Positions 1 through 7,714 of a stretch of DNA of 35,481 nucleotides are shown piece by piece. The notes under the pieces are model-generated. The model was given only the letters and a program-made list of their open reading frames with translations. It was not told the DNA's origin and made no database searches. The first letter of the stretch is position 1. Each line of letters opens with the position of its first letter. This stretch comes from a virus, in the IMG/VR virus record IMGVR_UViG_3300034283_000161, positions 1 to 35,481 of that record; one strand, given 5' to 3'. The position numbers were made by a program, and so were the translations under genes.

Positions 1-760
1 CTCCTGGAGTTGTATGATAAACCCATCCTTCATTTGTTCCAAATGTTATTGTTGCATTTGATCCAACGAATACATTGTTGTAAACAGTTCCACCCATTTG
101 CATTCCGAACGGAAGATTCATTTGAACCCCAGCATCATCTACTCCAGCCAAAACATTTGTGCTAGTTCCAATAGTGGCTTGTAAATTGTTGACTGCTGTT
201 TGGGCAGCATCAATAGCAAGGTTTGCTTGAGTTAATTCGGTTTGTGCAGTTGCTTGTGCTGTAGATGCGTCTGTTTTTGCTGCAACGGCTTCAGATATTG
301 CTGTCTGAGCCTCTGTTATTTGTGTTGTTATATTATTTATGGCGGTAGTTGCAACAGTTACTGTAGCCTTTGCATCTTGAACTACCTGAGAACTTTGATC
401 TATTGGGGTAACAGATAAATCAACATTATTAATAGTATTAATAGCGGTTTGAACATTATTTATTTCTGCATTAGCCAGAGATATTTTTGTGGCTACCTCT
501 GCTGTAATACCTTGGGCTTGGGAATATTCGGTTTGTGCTTGTGTTACCTCTACCAATGCCGTTTCAGTGGCTGTAATGGCTTGCTGAACCTCTGTAGTAG
601 CGGTTGCAAGTGCTGTATTAACTGCCTGTTGAGCAGGACTAACAACAACTTGCTCTTGATTTTCTGTGGCGCCAGCATGATCTGGTGCCATTATGCCAAA
701 GATTGTTACACATAAACCCACCCCAAAGGCTATTATTAGTTTACGTTTAAAACTTGTCAA
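1..760 (-). CDS. Exported coiled-coil protein, partial (C-terminus beyond window start)
   Basis: A minus-strand frame is open from a TTG at 760 to the first base of the window (253 codons, no stop). The TTG follows an in-frame TAA at 763-761 and has a GGAG 11 bases upstream, which fixes this start. Residues 1-31 form a signal peptide: basic start (TSFKRK), hydrophobic core, and an AGA cleavage site before TENQ. Residues of about 40-180 are rich in Ala, Thr and Gln with repeated AQTxxxxA patterns, likely a long helical or coiled-coil stalk. Residues of about 185-253 turn into a beta-rich, Gly/Asn-rich segment (GGTVYNNVFVGSNATITFG) that looks like the start of a globular or binding domain. The opening SFKR resembles that of the exported protein just upstream. 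Function unknown; a surface or adhesion role is inference. The plus-strand ORF at 449-715 is a shadow. Confidence 0.8.
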   Translation of the reverse strand, partial: MTSFKRKLIIAFGVGLCVTIFGIMAPDHAGATENQEQVVVSPAQQAVNTALATATTEVQQAITATETALVEVTQAQTEYSQAQGITAEVATKISLANAEINNVQTAINTINNVDLSVTPIDQSSQVVQDAKATVTVATTAINNITTQITEAQTAISEAVAAKTDASTAQATAQTELTQANLAIDAAQTAVNNLQATIGTSTNVLAGVDDAGVQMNLPFGMQMGGTVYNNVFVGSNATITFGTNEGWVYHTTPG

Positions 761-795
761 TTAGGGGCTAACTCCAATGTGTAATTGTACGTCTA

Positions 796-804
796 ATTAT
801 ATCA
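796..804 (-). promoter_or_regulatory. Extended -10 promoter for the left-end exported gene
   Basis: Read on the minus strand the bases are TGA-TATAAT, a perfect -10 with an extended TGN. No good -35 is seen at 17-18 bases. Transcription would begin near 789, giving a leader of about 29 bases before the TTG at 760. It lies just behind the terminator hairpin at 835-866, so it would restart transcription for the last gene. Confidence 0.5.
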
Positions 805-834
805 TTTATTATTTAATTAAACATAAAAATACAA

Positions 835-866
835 TAAAAAAAAGGGTAGAAATTAATCTACCCTTT
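835..866 (-). terminator. Rho-independent terminator after the exported surface protein
   Basis: A perfect 10-base-pair stem (841-850 paired with 857-866, loop AATTAA) is followed on the minus strand by a run of T (plus-strand A run ending at 840). It lies 17 bases past the stop of the 883-2571 gene, the right place and orientation to end its transcript. Confidence 0.85.
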
Positions 867-882
867 AATTTAAAGAAATTAA

Positions 883-2571
883 TTACCTCTTTTTAAAACC
901 AGTTGGACACTTTGGGCTTACCGCTGTGACTTTTTTGGTTGATTTACCTTTGACACATGTAATTGTAGTCTTAGGAGCAATCATTAATTGAAGTTGTTCA
1001 ATTTGCTTTGTAATAGATGCAATAAGTGCTACAATTCCATTAAGGACATCAGCATTGCTAGTTGCGCCATCGGCAATCTTGTAAGATACAGTTTTTGCTG
1101 CATCAGTTGCTACATAGGCTGGAAGATCTACGATCATATTGTATGCACCGTTGACATTGCCAACAGTAAATCTATATGTCTTAACACCCTGAGCAAATGT
1201 ATCTGCTGAAGTAGGAGCAGCAATTGCTGTCAATCCACCACCAGAAATGGCAACGCCACTTCCAACTGTAGATGAATCTGCAACTTTTGCACCATTAACA
1301 TCTGTAGCAGAGATTGTCAATGTAGCAATTTCTCCTGGAACATAAGAGTTCTTGTCAAGAGATGCTGTGTACTTATTGACACCAAGACCACAAGCAGCAA
1401 TAAACTCGTTTGAGTAAATTTCAGATAGATCTGATAGTACATGCTTGATTCTTACAATAGAAGAACCAGATGTAGCAGCGCATGTCCAACCACCAGTTTG
1501 TACTGCTGTAGCAGATGATGCTCCACCTACTGAAACTGCAGTAATTTGAGAAGTATATTTTGTGGTATCAGCGGTTGGAGTAATTCCAGCCAATTGATTA
1601 CCAGCAGCATCTCTAACTACAAAGTCATAAGTTCCTGTACGTGCTCCATTAGATAATGCAATATCCACTCCTGTTACGGAAATTGATGCTGCACGACCTG
1701 AAAATGCAATACTTTTAGTTGCAAGAGTTGTACCATTAAAAGTAATTGTAATTGTTGTATTTACTGGTTTGTTTTCATTTGCAGTTCCTTGAACTACATA
1801 TAAAACTCCAGAAGTACCTGTTTTTGCTGCTGTACTAACCTGTGTGCTTGGAGCAGCATCCCATGCTACTACCGCACCATTAGTTGCAGTTGCTTGAATT
1901 ACACCGTTAGTTGATAGTTGTGCTGCATAAGCATCCATTGCACGAACGTTTACGTATCCAGTTCCTGCATTAGTAACAAGTGTTGCAGTTGCAATATCTG
2001 CGTTAGACGTTAATGTTCCTGCTGTTGCTGAATCTTGTACACGAACATAAGAATCTGCTACAGACAAAACGTTTGTTTTTACGGTTGTTCCAGCATAAAT
2101 AGTTTTAATATCAATAGTAGAAGTGGTTGATCCAACTTTCTTCTTTTGTGTTACCGTTACGGTACCTGCACCATTAATAGTCAACTTAACATTTGTTGGC
2201 AGTGTAACTGCTGTTGATGTTGTTGCTGTAAAAGTAAAAAGTTTACCTAAATTGGTAAGTGCTGCTCCAGTAGGGTTTGACCCTGCTGCAGTATAGTTTG
2301 TAAATGTTGCAGGACCTGATATTTCTAAAGATACGTTATCGTCTGCGGTTGATGCTAATGTGTCTGATGTTGTCAAAGCAACAACAGCATTAACGCCAGC
2401 CTCAGCCTTTGTTGTATCTGTAAGAACGGTCACTCCATAAGCACCGCTAGCCAGTGTGTCGGATAATACATATCCAGCACTTACTGCTGCCTGTGCTTGA
2501 GGAATTGCAACAAAAAATGTGCTTGTTAGGGCTGCAGCCATAACTAAAGCGACTCTTTTAAATGAATTCAT
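883..2571 (-). CDS. Exported Ig-like/S-layer-like surface protein with host-type C-terminal motif
   Basis: 562 residues from ATG 2571, with a strong AAGGAG seven bases ahead. Residues 1-28 are a clear signal peptide (MNSFKR, hydrophobic core, cleavage after AQA). The mature part is rich in Thr, Ala, Val, Ser and Gly with alternating beta-strand patterns, resembling bacterial Ig-like or S-layer proteins; Cys is rare. Near the C-terminus (about 505-530) is an amphipathic helix (IVALIASITKQIEQLQLMI), then a basic tail with two Cys (TITCVKGK ... SPKCPTGFKKR). I recall very similar tails on secreted proteins of freshwater actinobacteria, so it is probably a sorting or wall-binding signal borrowed from the host; this memory needs a search. 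The gene follows terL by 16 bases and ends at a strong terminator. Possible roles are remodelling the infected cell surface or blocking further infection; a virion role is less likely given the signal peptide. Confidence 0.8.
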   Translation of the reverse strand: MNSFKRVALVMAAALTSTFFVAIPQAQAAVSAGYVLSDTLASGAYGVTVLTDTTKAEAGVNAVVALTTSDTLASTADDNVSLEISGPATFTNYTAAGSNPTGAALTNLGKLFTFTATTSTAVTLPTNVKLTINGAGTVTVTQKKKVGSTTSTIDIKTIYAGTTVKTNVLSVADSYVRVQDSATAGTLTSNADIATATLVTNAGTGYVNVRAMDAYAAQLSTNGVIQATATNGAVVAWDAAPSTQVSTAAKTGTSGVLYVVQGTANENKPVNTTITITFNGTTLATKSIAFSGRAASISVTGVDIALSNGARTGTYDFVVRDAAGNQLAGITPTADTTKYTSQITAVSVGGASSATAVQTGGWTCAATSGSSIVRIKHVLSDLSEIYSNEFIAACGLGVNKYTASLDKNSYVPGEIATLTISATDVNGAKVADSSTVGSGVAISGGGLTAIAAPTSADTFAQGVKTYRFTVGNVNGAYNMIVDLPAYVATDAAKTVSYKIADGATSNADVLNGIVALIASITKQIEQLQLMIAPKTTITCVKGKSTKKVTAVSPKCPTGFKKR

Positions 2572-2587
2572 TTTTCTCCTTGTTTGT

Positions 2588-4372
2588 TTATATTAAGTTA
2601 AGTTTATCCAAGAAATCCTTGACATCGTCAGGTATTTCCCGATTATCCAATTCTACCACACGTTGTTGTTTTTCCGCAAGTCGAGTTGCAGAACTCCAAG
2701 TATGGACATCTATCTCTGTATTATTAGTCTTTGCTGTATGGGATATTGCTCCAAATACTGCCCCACAAACAGCATCGGCTAAATCTTTTGATTTTTTACG
2801 GGGGTGATCAACCCTATTACCTTTCATTATTTTTAATTCTGACATTTCTTCAAGTAAAATTGGAATCATTGGGATAGCAACACGTTCTTCATAAATCATC
2901 ATAGCCAAATCTTCATAGTGTTTTTTAGCAACTGATACAGTTTCTGTCCTAATTCCAACAGCCTGCAACTCATTTTGAATATCAAAAGACTGCCAACGGT
3001 CAAATGAAACCATGCCAATATTAAAACCTTCTCTGCGAAGATTTATGATCCATTGTTTTACTTCTGACAAATTAACTGGGCCTTCTGCTCTTGGTTCCCA
3101 CCAGGCAACGGCATCAACAATAACGATTGGGGCAACTTGCTCGTAATCTTTGATTACTTGAATGTTTACCCATTTATCTACGTGAGCAATTGCTACTGCA
3201 CACTTGTCATGTTTTTGTGCAAGGTCAGCATGAATGTAATAGACCTTGTCTGGATCTGGTTTAAAGGTTTCATCAAACCTTCTAAAAGCATCTAAAGGGT
3301 TTCTAGTATTCATGCATTTTTCTAATTTTTCTTTTTGTTTAAAAAATGCATCAGAAGCAAACGTTGGAACACAAGCAAAACGCATCATAGCATCGCCCAG
3401 GTCTGTATAAAAGGCTAGTTTAAAATCATCAATTTTTCTTGTTGGGTTTACTTCCCATGTTGGTCTTTTAAGTGCTAAGATTCTTGGAACTTTATAAGAA
3501 ACTATATGATCTTCTTCCCAAATAATTTCAAATTGATTGTTTGGATCATCATGTGGCAATTCTTCATTCATAATAAAAATATGTTTTTTTTCAATAGTTT
3601 CTTTTTCCATAATTACATCATCATATCTTTTAGAAATAAAATCTCCTTGATAACGAGGGAATGAAAGCAGCACAACCTTACCAAGATCTGGGAAACGAGA
3701 ATCTACAGAGCCACGAAAGGCTTTATAGATATTTTCTGCAGTCTTACCTTGTTCATTACCAGTGCCAACTTCACTAGCAAAACCAGAAATTTCATCAAGC
3801 ACAGCAAGCAACAAATTCAAACCTTCATGTGACTCTCTTTCTGAGTGACCAGAATAAACAGTAATTGATTTATCAAACTCAACGCTGTCAGCCTTTGCGT
3901 TATATTTTCCTGCGAACCATGGTGACTTTTCAATTTTAGTTTTAAAACCTTTAAAGAATACGTTCTTTGCTTGTTGTGCATTAATAGCAACGTTAATTAA
4001 ATCTATTGCGTCTCCTGATGGCTTACCAAAATATTTTGCTGGATCTTTAAGACATAGTAGTTTGTATACTATGTATGCACAGGCTACTGTAGATGTAAAG
4101 TCTTTACCGCTACCCTTGCCAAGTTGAAGAATAATTTCATTTTTAGTATATTTATCATAATACCTTGCTCCTTCTACAGAGCCATACAATTCTTGTAAAT
4201 CTTCTTTTTTATATATTTGACTCATTGCCTCTACAATGTCATACTGAATAGAAGACAATGGTGGTTGACCAAGATAATCAGAAGACTCAACAAATGTTTT
4301 AGCGTCTACTGGCTTTTCTTCAAATTGATTCTCTTTTAATACCTCTAGAAAATCATTGAACATCGTGGACAA
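2588..4372 (-). CDS. terL: Terminase large subunit (packaging ATPase and nuclease)
   Basis: Cuts concatemeric DNA and drives it into the prohead. 594 residues from TTG 4372; an ATG three codons later (4363) is the alternative. The ATPase half has Walker A GKGSGKD (residues 85-91) and Walker B LLLAVLDE (D193, E194). The C-terminal RNase H-like nuclease shows three acidic sites in the usual order: IHADLA (D383), SFDRW (D458) and KDLADA (D530/D533). Length is normal for the family. It overlaps the end of the small subunit gene by 20 bases, so the two are translationally coupled. Unusually, it lies downstream of the replication genes and is followed by exported proteins rather than by a portal gene. 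Confidence 0.95.
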   Translation of the reverse strand: MSTMFNDFLEVLKENQFEEKPVDAKTFVESSDYLGQPPLSSIQYDIVEAMSQIYKKEDLQELYGSVEGARYYDKYTKNEIILQLGKGSGKDFTSTVACAYIVYKLLCLKDPAKYFGKPSGDAIDLINVAINAQQAKNVFFKGFKTKIEKSPWFAGKYNAKADSVEFDKSITVYSGHSERESHEGLNLLLAVLDEISGFASEVGTGNEQGKTAENIYKAFRGSVDSRFPDLGKVVLLSFPRYQGDFISKRYDDVIMEKETIEKKHIFIMNEELPHDDPNNQFEIIWEEDHIVSYKVPRILALKRPTWEVNPTRKIDDFKLAFYTDLGDAMMRFACVPTFASDAFFKQKEKLEKCMNTRNPLDAFRRFDETFKPDPDKVYYIHADLAQKHDKCAVAIAHVDKWVNIQVIKDYEQVAPIVIVDAVAWWEPRAEGPVNLSEVKQWIINLRREGFNIGMVSFDRWQSFDIQNELQAVGIRTETVSVAKKHYEDLAMMIYEERVAIPMIPILLEEMSELKIMKGNRVDHPRKKSKDLADAVCGAVFGAISHTAKTNNTEIDVHTWSSATRLAEKQQRVVELDNREIPDDVKDFLDKLNLI

Positions 4373-4889
4373 TTGTAATCACTTCTCCTTCTTTGGCAAT
4401 CTGAGAAAGACGCTGCATAATTAAATCACGCACTTCTGGGTGGGTTGAAGCAATATCTCTTAGAATTGCAACAAGAACTTCTTGTCGCCTTTCGATTTCA
4501 ACCATTTCTTCTGCAAGTTCTTTGTTTTCTAAAAGACCTGCCTTCTGCAACATTTCAATTCTAGATTTTTCAATATCCATTACTAGTTTAATTGCCTGAG
4601 TTTTTGCACTAAGATTATTAGTCATGCTTGACTCATCAATAACTTCATAAGCCTTTGTAATAAGTTTACTATAGTGTGTGTCAGCACCTGCAAGGGCTTC
4701 TTTAGCACGAGCACGAATAGCATCATTGGCAGAAGCCATGACTTTCCATTCGTTAATTAGTGAAACTACACGAGTACGTGGCATGTCCAATTCTTTAGAA
4801 ATTTTTGTTGGATCTTGACCTTTAAGGTATTCTGTAACTACTTTATTAACTTCATCAAGATGTTGAATTAATTCTGCTTCAGTTGACAT
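4353..4889 (-). CDS. terS: Terminase small subunit (DNA-recognition)
   Basis: 178 residues from ATG 4889 behind an AAAGGA. Residues of about 22-50 (VTEYLKGQDPTKISKELDM followed by RTRVVSLINEW) form a helix-turn-helix suited to binding the packaging site. The rest is strongly helical, with a charged stretch at about 115-140 (ENKELAEEMVEIERR) suited to ring oligomerisation. Size, HTH and position directly before terL, which it overlaps, support the call; the sequence alone would only give 'HTH protein'. Confidence 0.8.
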   Translation of the reverse strand: MSTEAELIQHLDEVNKVVTEYLKGQDPTKISKELDMPRTRVVSLINEWKVMASANDAIRARAKEALAGADTHYSKLITKAYEVIDESSMTNNLSAKTQAIKLVMDIEKSRIEMLQKAGLLENKELAEEMVEIERRQEVLVAILRDIASTHPEVRDLIMQRLSQIAKEGEVITIVHDVQ

Positions 4890-5214
4890 TTTTTTCCTTT
4901 GCTATTTTTAGTAACACCAAATATCCTATTAAGTCATCAATGTCGTTATCCCCAGGATAGTCTGTGCCTTTCATAAGGCGACTTAACTTGTCATCAATTC
5001 TAACTTTAAGTTGTTCTGCTGGATCAGATTTACTAAAAATTCTTACAGGATCAAGTGCAGAGTCTCCGTATGCTATATTTTTTTCTATAAGCATTTGTGC
5101 TATAGCATGACAAGTTTTCCAAATTTGCCTACCAGATGGCGCACCCAATGAATGAATATATAAATCATCACACTTAAAGTCTTTAACATCTGCGTAAACT
5201 GGTTGTAATCTCAT
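4879..5214 (-). CDS. DUF1599/MazG-like protein, possible nucleotide metabolism role
   Basis: 111 residues from ATG 5214, which overlaps the stop of the 51-residue HTH gene in an ATGA. An AAGGA lies about ten bases upstream. The core, EKNIAYGDSALDPVRIF followed by VRIDDKLSRLMKG and DNDIDDLIGYLVLLKIA, matches the pattern I know from DUF1599 ('nucleotide modification associated') and MazG-like all-alpha proteins in phages: an invariant YG(D/N)S, then RIDDKLSR, then an acidic DDLIGYL helix that could bind metal. MazG-like enzymes hydrolyse nucleoside triphosphates. Catalysis here is inference. It lies between recombination and packaging genes and overlaps terS by 11 bases. Confidence 0.6.
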   Translation of the reverse strand: MRLQPVYADVKDFKCDDLYIHSLGAPSGRQIWKTCHAIAQMLIEKNIAYGDSALDPVRIFSKSDPAEQLKVRIDDKLSRLMKGTDYPGDNDIDDLIGYLVLLKIAKEKNVN

Positions 5215-5366
5215 CTTTTTGATTTCCTTAATCCAAATTTTGCAAGGTATACATAAATAGTTTCAACACTAGTTTTGCACTCCTTAGCAATTTCCTGTGG
5301 AGACTTTTTGTCCATAACAAACCTTTTACGGAGCCAAGCCTCGCTTGTATACAGTTTACCACTCAT
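5211..5366 (-). CDS. Small helix-turn-helix protein, 51 residues
   Basis: ATG 5366 to TGA at 5211-5213. The product starts MSGKLYTSEAWLRKRF and has an HTH-like core, SPQEIAKECKTSVETIYVYL, followed by a basic tail (GLRKSKR). Evidence that it is real: it exactly fills the gap between ruvC (stop at 5371) and the next gene, its TGA overlaps that gene's ATG, and the HTH pattern is coherent. The ribosome site is weak, so translation may depend on coupling from ruvC. HTH proteins of this size can be terminase accessory or regulatory proteins; the exact role is unknown. Confidence 0.6.
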   Translation of the reverse strand: MSGKLYTSEAWLRKRFVMDKKSPQEIAKECKTSVETIYVYLAKFGLRKSKR

Positions 5367-5370
5367 AGTA

Positions 5371-5961
5371 CTATTTGTCAAACCCTATTGCTTTATCCCA
5401 ATTATTAATAGCCCAATGACCTATACCACAGGCATCTGCAATATCATTATCTGCAATAATTTTATTATAGTTAATTTCAATTAATTTCATTGTTCTTTGT
5501 TTTCTGATTTCTCGTTCATACGTTTTATACCAAGAGTCTGATTTTCCAGGATTTTTAGATCTAACCTCTAACTGTTCTTCTTTTGTTAGTTTTTTGTTAC
5601 CTAAATAATTTTGCCAGGTAATTGGTGCTACCCTGCCAATTTGCTTAGTTCCAGCCAGCCCTGCTCCTCCTAATAGTGCTCCTTGCACAAGGGCCAGATC
5701 TGCAGCAGTCTTTGGGCTATTCATAAATACAGTATGCTCTATTACGATTGCTTCAAAACCACCATAATATTTAAAAAATGCTTTTGTTTTAGCGCAGGCA
5801 TCCATTACCTTTTCATAATTTGTATTACCTTCAAATTTTATTTTTCCAACAATGCCAAGTTTTTTATTATTAAATAAAGCAAATGCAAGACTGTTTGTAC
5901 TTGCATCAATAGCACAAATAGTTTTAGGTAATAACTCTATGCCCCATTTATTCTTGCTCAT
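5371..5961 (-). CDS. ruvC: RuvC-type Holliday junction resolvase
   Basis: An RNase H-fold endonuclease that resolves branched DNA, here probably replication and recombination intermediates before packaging. 196 residues from ATG 5961; a TTG at 5967 also has a usable AAGGGA. Catalytic residues are in the family order: D19 in ICAIDAST, E75 in AIVIEH, and the C-terminal cluster D171/D173/D176 in IIADNDIADACG. Residues 84-106 (KTAADLALVQGALLGG) match the RuvC helix that follows the second acidic residue. It overlaps the upstream zinc-finger gene and has a four-base gap to the HTH gene. Confidence 0.85.
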   Translation of the reverse strand: MSKNKWGIELLPKTICAIDASTNSLAFALFNNKKLGIVGKIKFEGNTNYEKVMDACAKTKAFFKYYGGFEAIVIEHTVFMNSPKTAADLALVQGALLGGAGLAGTKQIGRVAPITWQNYLGNKKLTKEEQLEVRSKNPGKSDSWYKTYEREIRKQRTMKLIEINYNKIIADNDIADACGIGHWAINNWDKAIGFDK

Positions 5962-6238
5962 AGTCAAAATATCCCTTGATTTCTTTTAACATTTTATCTA
6001 CAGCCTTTTTACTAACATTACAATTTGAACAAAATCCTGATTCATTATAAATAGAAAGATCAACACCACAGCCACCAAGACATTTCCTAACTTTGCCTTT
6101 TCTTTTTTGGCTACGAGTTATTCTATATCTTTCTGTTATTTTTTCTTTGGTGGCATCATCCCTACACTTTGTTCCGCAATAAATTTGATAACTTACTTTT
6201 GGAGAAAAGTTGGTGTTACACCTTTCACATAGTTTCAC
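5948..6238 (-). CDS. Double zinc-finger protein, unknown function
   Basis: 96 residues from GTG 6238, preceded by GAGGG at a five-base spacing and overlapping the end of the Cas4-like gene by 14 bases. Two metal-binding clusters are seen: C4-x2-C7-x13-C21-x3-C25, and C53-x3-C57-x12-C70-x2-C73. Between them is a very basic linker (about 37-52, RYRITRSQKRKGKVRK) that could touch nucleic acid. The first cluster looks like the short zinc fingers fused to HNH enzymes, but no HNH catalytic motif is present. An accessory role for its nuclease and resolvase neighbours is only a guess. Confidence 0.7.
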   Translation of the reverse strand: MKLCERCNTNFSPKVSYQIYCGTKCRDDATKEKITERYRITRSQKRKGKVRKCLGGCGVDLSIYNESGFCSNCNVSKKAVDKMLKEIKGYFDYEQE

Positions 6239-7070
6239 TTATTCCCTCAAGAGGTTTTATTTTTATAACCCCTGCTTCTGCCTCTGCACAGGCTTTTTGA
6301 ATAGGGCAAACTTTACAGATTTTTGAATTTGCTCTATATGTTTTTACTGGAAGATTTCTGTCTTCCCAAGCCTTACGAACTTCTCTCATCCAGTCAAAAG
6401 CATAGTTAGTCCAGTTACGGTAATTTTCATCAAGTTTTACTGGTAGTGTTAATAACTCATGATTATTTTTATTTTCATATATTAAAACACCTTTATCTTT
6501 TTTTAATATCTTCATATACATTAGCAACTGCATTAGGTGTCCACCCTTTGCTTTTCTACTTGCTTTTTTATATTCAAAACCATCATTTGGCATTGTCTTT
6601 ATTTCACCAAGGATAGACTCTCCTTTGTAATCAAGCATTACATCGCCATAACCAAAGATAGGAGGATCGTCTGCCTTAACTGTAAACTCTAACGCTGGAT
6701 GTTTTTGTTTTCCATATTTGCGTTCTGTTTCAAACTCCATAGTTTTATCTAAAATATCTGCTTTAATCATTGCATCTTGAATTCGATCATGACTTAAAGT
6801 ACCACTTGTTCGATTGGCAACTCCATATGGATCGGCATTATCATAAAATACTGCTCCGTCAAAAGCAAGATACCAAAACCTTGCACACTCTCCAGCACCA
6901 TATGTAATCCCAGATGGAGAAAAAGAATATTTTTTAGTAAATTTTGGTTTAATATCGGCAATATATCCTTGCTGAATAGCATCTACCAAACCTTCTGTAT
7001 ACTCAATGTCGTCATTATGTCTTGGCTCATCTACCTTAATCATAATTTGTTTTAATAAGTTTTTTGTCAT
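6225..7070 (-). CDS. Cas4-like PD-(D/E)XK exonuclease with iron-sulfur cysteines
   Basis: 281 residues from ATG 7070 with AAAGGA upstream. The RecB/Cas4 nuclease motifs are complete: H94 in LSHDRIQ, D143 in GYGDVML, E156 and K158 in GEIKT, and Q181 in MQLLMYM. Four cysteines in the Cas4/AddB arrangement (C62, then C252-x2-C255-x5-C261) should hold a 4Fe-4S cluster. Such enzymes resect DNA ends to give single strands for a recombinase, which fits the RecA-like gene 800 bases upstream. No Cas genes or repeats lie nearby, so it is a phage recombination nuclease and not part of a CRISPR system. An extended -10 promoter stands just ahead. Confidence 0.88.
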   Translation of the reverse strand: MTKNLLKQIMIKVDEPRHNDDIEYTEGLVDAIQQGYIADIKPKFTKKYSFSPSGITYGAGECARFWYLAFDGAVFYDNADPYGVANRTSGTLSHDRIQDAMIKADILDKTMEFETERKYGKQKHPALEFTVKADDPPIFGYGDVMLDYKGESILGEIKTMPNDGFEYKKASRKAKGGHLMQLLMYMKILKKDKGVLIYENKNNHELLTLPVKLDENYRNWTNYAFDWMREVRKAWEDRNLPVKTYRANSKICKVCPIQKACAEAEAGVIKIKPLEGISETM

Positions 7071-7093
7071 TTTTTTATCCTTTGTTTTATATA

Positions 7094-7102
7094 AGTATAC
7101 CA
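7094..7102 (-). promoter_or_regulatory. Extended -10 promoter before the Cas4-like gene
   Basis: Minus-strand reading TGG-TATACT. It overlies the gap between the 7105-7422 gene and the Cas4-like gene. Start of transcription would be near 7087, a leader of about 17 bases. The -35 is poor. The CTGGTATA core recurs at 16722 and 34975. Confidence 0.5.
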
Positions 7103-7104
7103 GG

Positions 7105-7422
7105 TTAGCGCATTATGTACTTTAGTGCTGATACCAGGTTGTTGATTGATTCTGCTGCTGTGAAATATATGTTTTTCTTTGCCCTGTCACTTTTGTCTAC
7201 ATTGGCCATCCATGTAGCCCTAAATGACATTTTAGATGCAATAGCCTGTAATCTGACAATTTCTAAACTTGCTACTTGTACAGGGATATCTGGTTTAATA
7301 ATAAGTTTGGCAATCATTGTTAAAGCGGTAGTTAATTCTTCGTCTTGCATGTAATCAGCAATTTCAGTTAATCCATTAACCATATCCAGAGTTGTTCCTG
7401 TTATTTGTGTTGGTTCTGTCAT
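7105..7422 (-). CDS. Conserved-looking helical phage protein, function unknown
   Basis: 105 residues starting at ATG 7422, chosen over the ATG at 7434 because GGAG lies six bases before it and nothing convincing precedes the earlier one. The sequence is almost all helical (ITGTTLDMVNGLTEIADYM, then a Leu/Ile/Met-rich middle), ends with a basic segment (KSDRAKKNIY and ALKYIMR), and has no Cys, signal peptide or membrane segment. It lies one base past the small nuclease gene in the recombination cluster. I do not recognise the family. Confidence 0.7.
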   Translation of the reverse strand: MTEPTQITGTTLDMVNGLTEIADYMQDEELTTALTMIAKLIIKPDIPVQVASLEIVRLQAIASKMSFRATWMANVDKSDRAKKNIYFTAAESINNLVSALKYIMR

Positions 7423-7423
7423 T

Positions 7424-7714
7424 TTATTCTCCATCTGTTAATTGTTCTAGCATGTTCATTTCAATTATGGCAAGTCTTACTTTTGTGTTACCCTCTCCAA
7501 GAATTACAACAATGGCTGGAGACTTGTCCCTACCTGCTTGAATAGAATCAGTAACAGCCTTAGCCCATACATCTTTGTTTAATGTAAAAGATTTATTGGC
7601 TTCTTTAAAGTCAACAACAAATCCTCTCCAGGTAGCATCTCCCTTTTGGGTATTTCTGCCTGAATTTTTATGTTGTTTTGCACCAATTCTTTTAGATTCA
7701 CTTCTTTCACTCAT
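7424..7714 (-). CDS. Small PD-(D/E)XK-type nuclease, possible Holliday junction resolvase
   Basis: 96 residues from ATG 7714 (an in-frame TTG one codon earlier is possible; AAGGAT serves both). The N-terminal half reads HKNSGRNTQKGDATWRGF then VVDFKEANKSF. That gives a GD (D26), a D-x-K pair (D35, K37) and basic residues, like small archaeal and phage PD-(D/E)XK resolvases. Its second half has beta-strand patterns (SPAIVVILGEGNTKVRLAII) that would close the fold. It overlaps the zinc-ribbon gene upstream. The fold is inferred from spacing and motif only, and another DNA-binding role is possible. Confidence 0.55.
   Translation of the reverse strand: MSERSESKRIGAKQHKNSGRNTQKGDATWRGFVVDFKEANKSFTLNKDVWAKAVTDSIQAGRDKSPAIVVILGEGNTKVRLAIIEMNMLEQLTDGE

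Noticed and set aside
150-700. Possible tandem DNA repeat
   Set aside because: The similarity is in amino-acid composition (Ala/Thr/Gln heptad-like helix); I see no exact DNA repeat unit.
449-715. 88-residue Cys-rich plus-strand frame
   Set aside because: The Cys pattern is the antisense image of the Ala/Thr/Gln codons of the exported protein, which has a signal peptide and ribosome site on the other strand.
6225-7070. Possible CRISPR-Cas locus because of the Cas4-like protein
   Set aside because: No repeat-spacer array and no other cas gene in the window; stand-alone Cas4-like nucleases are common in phages.
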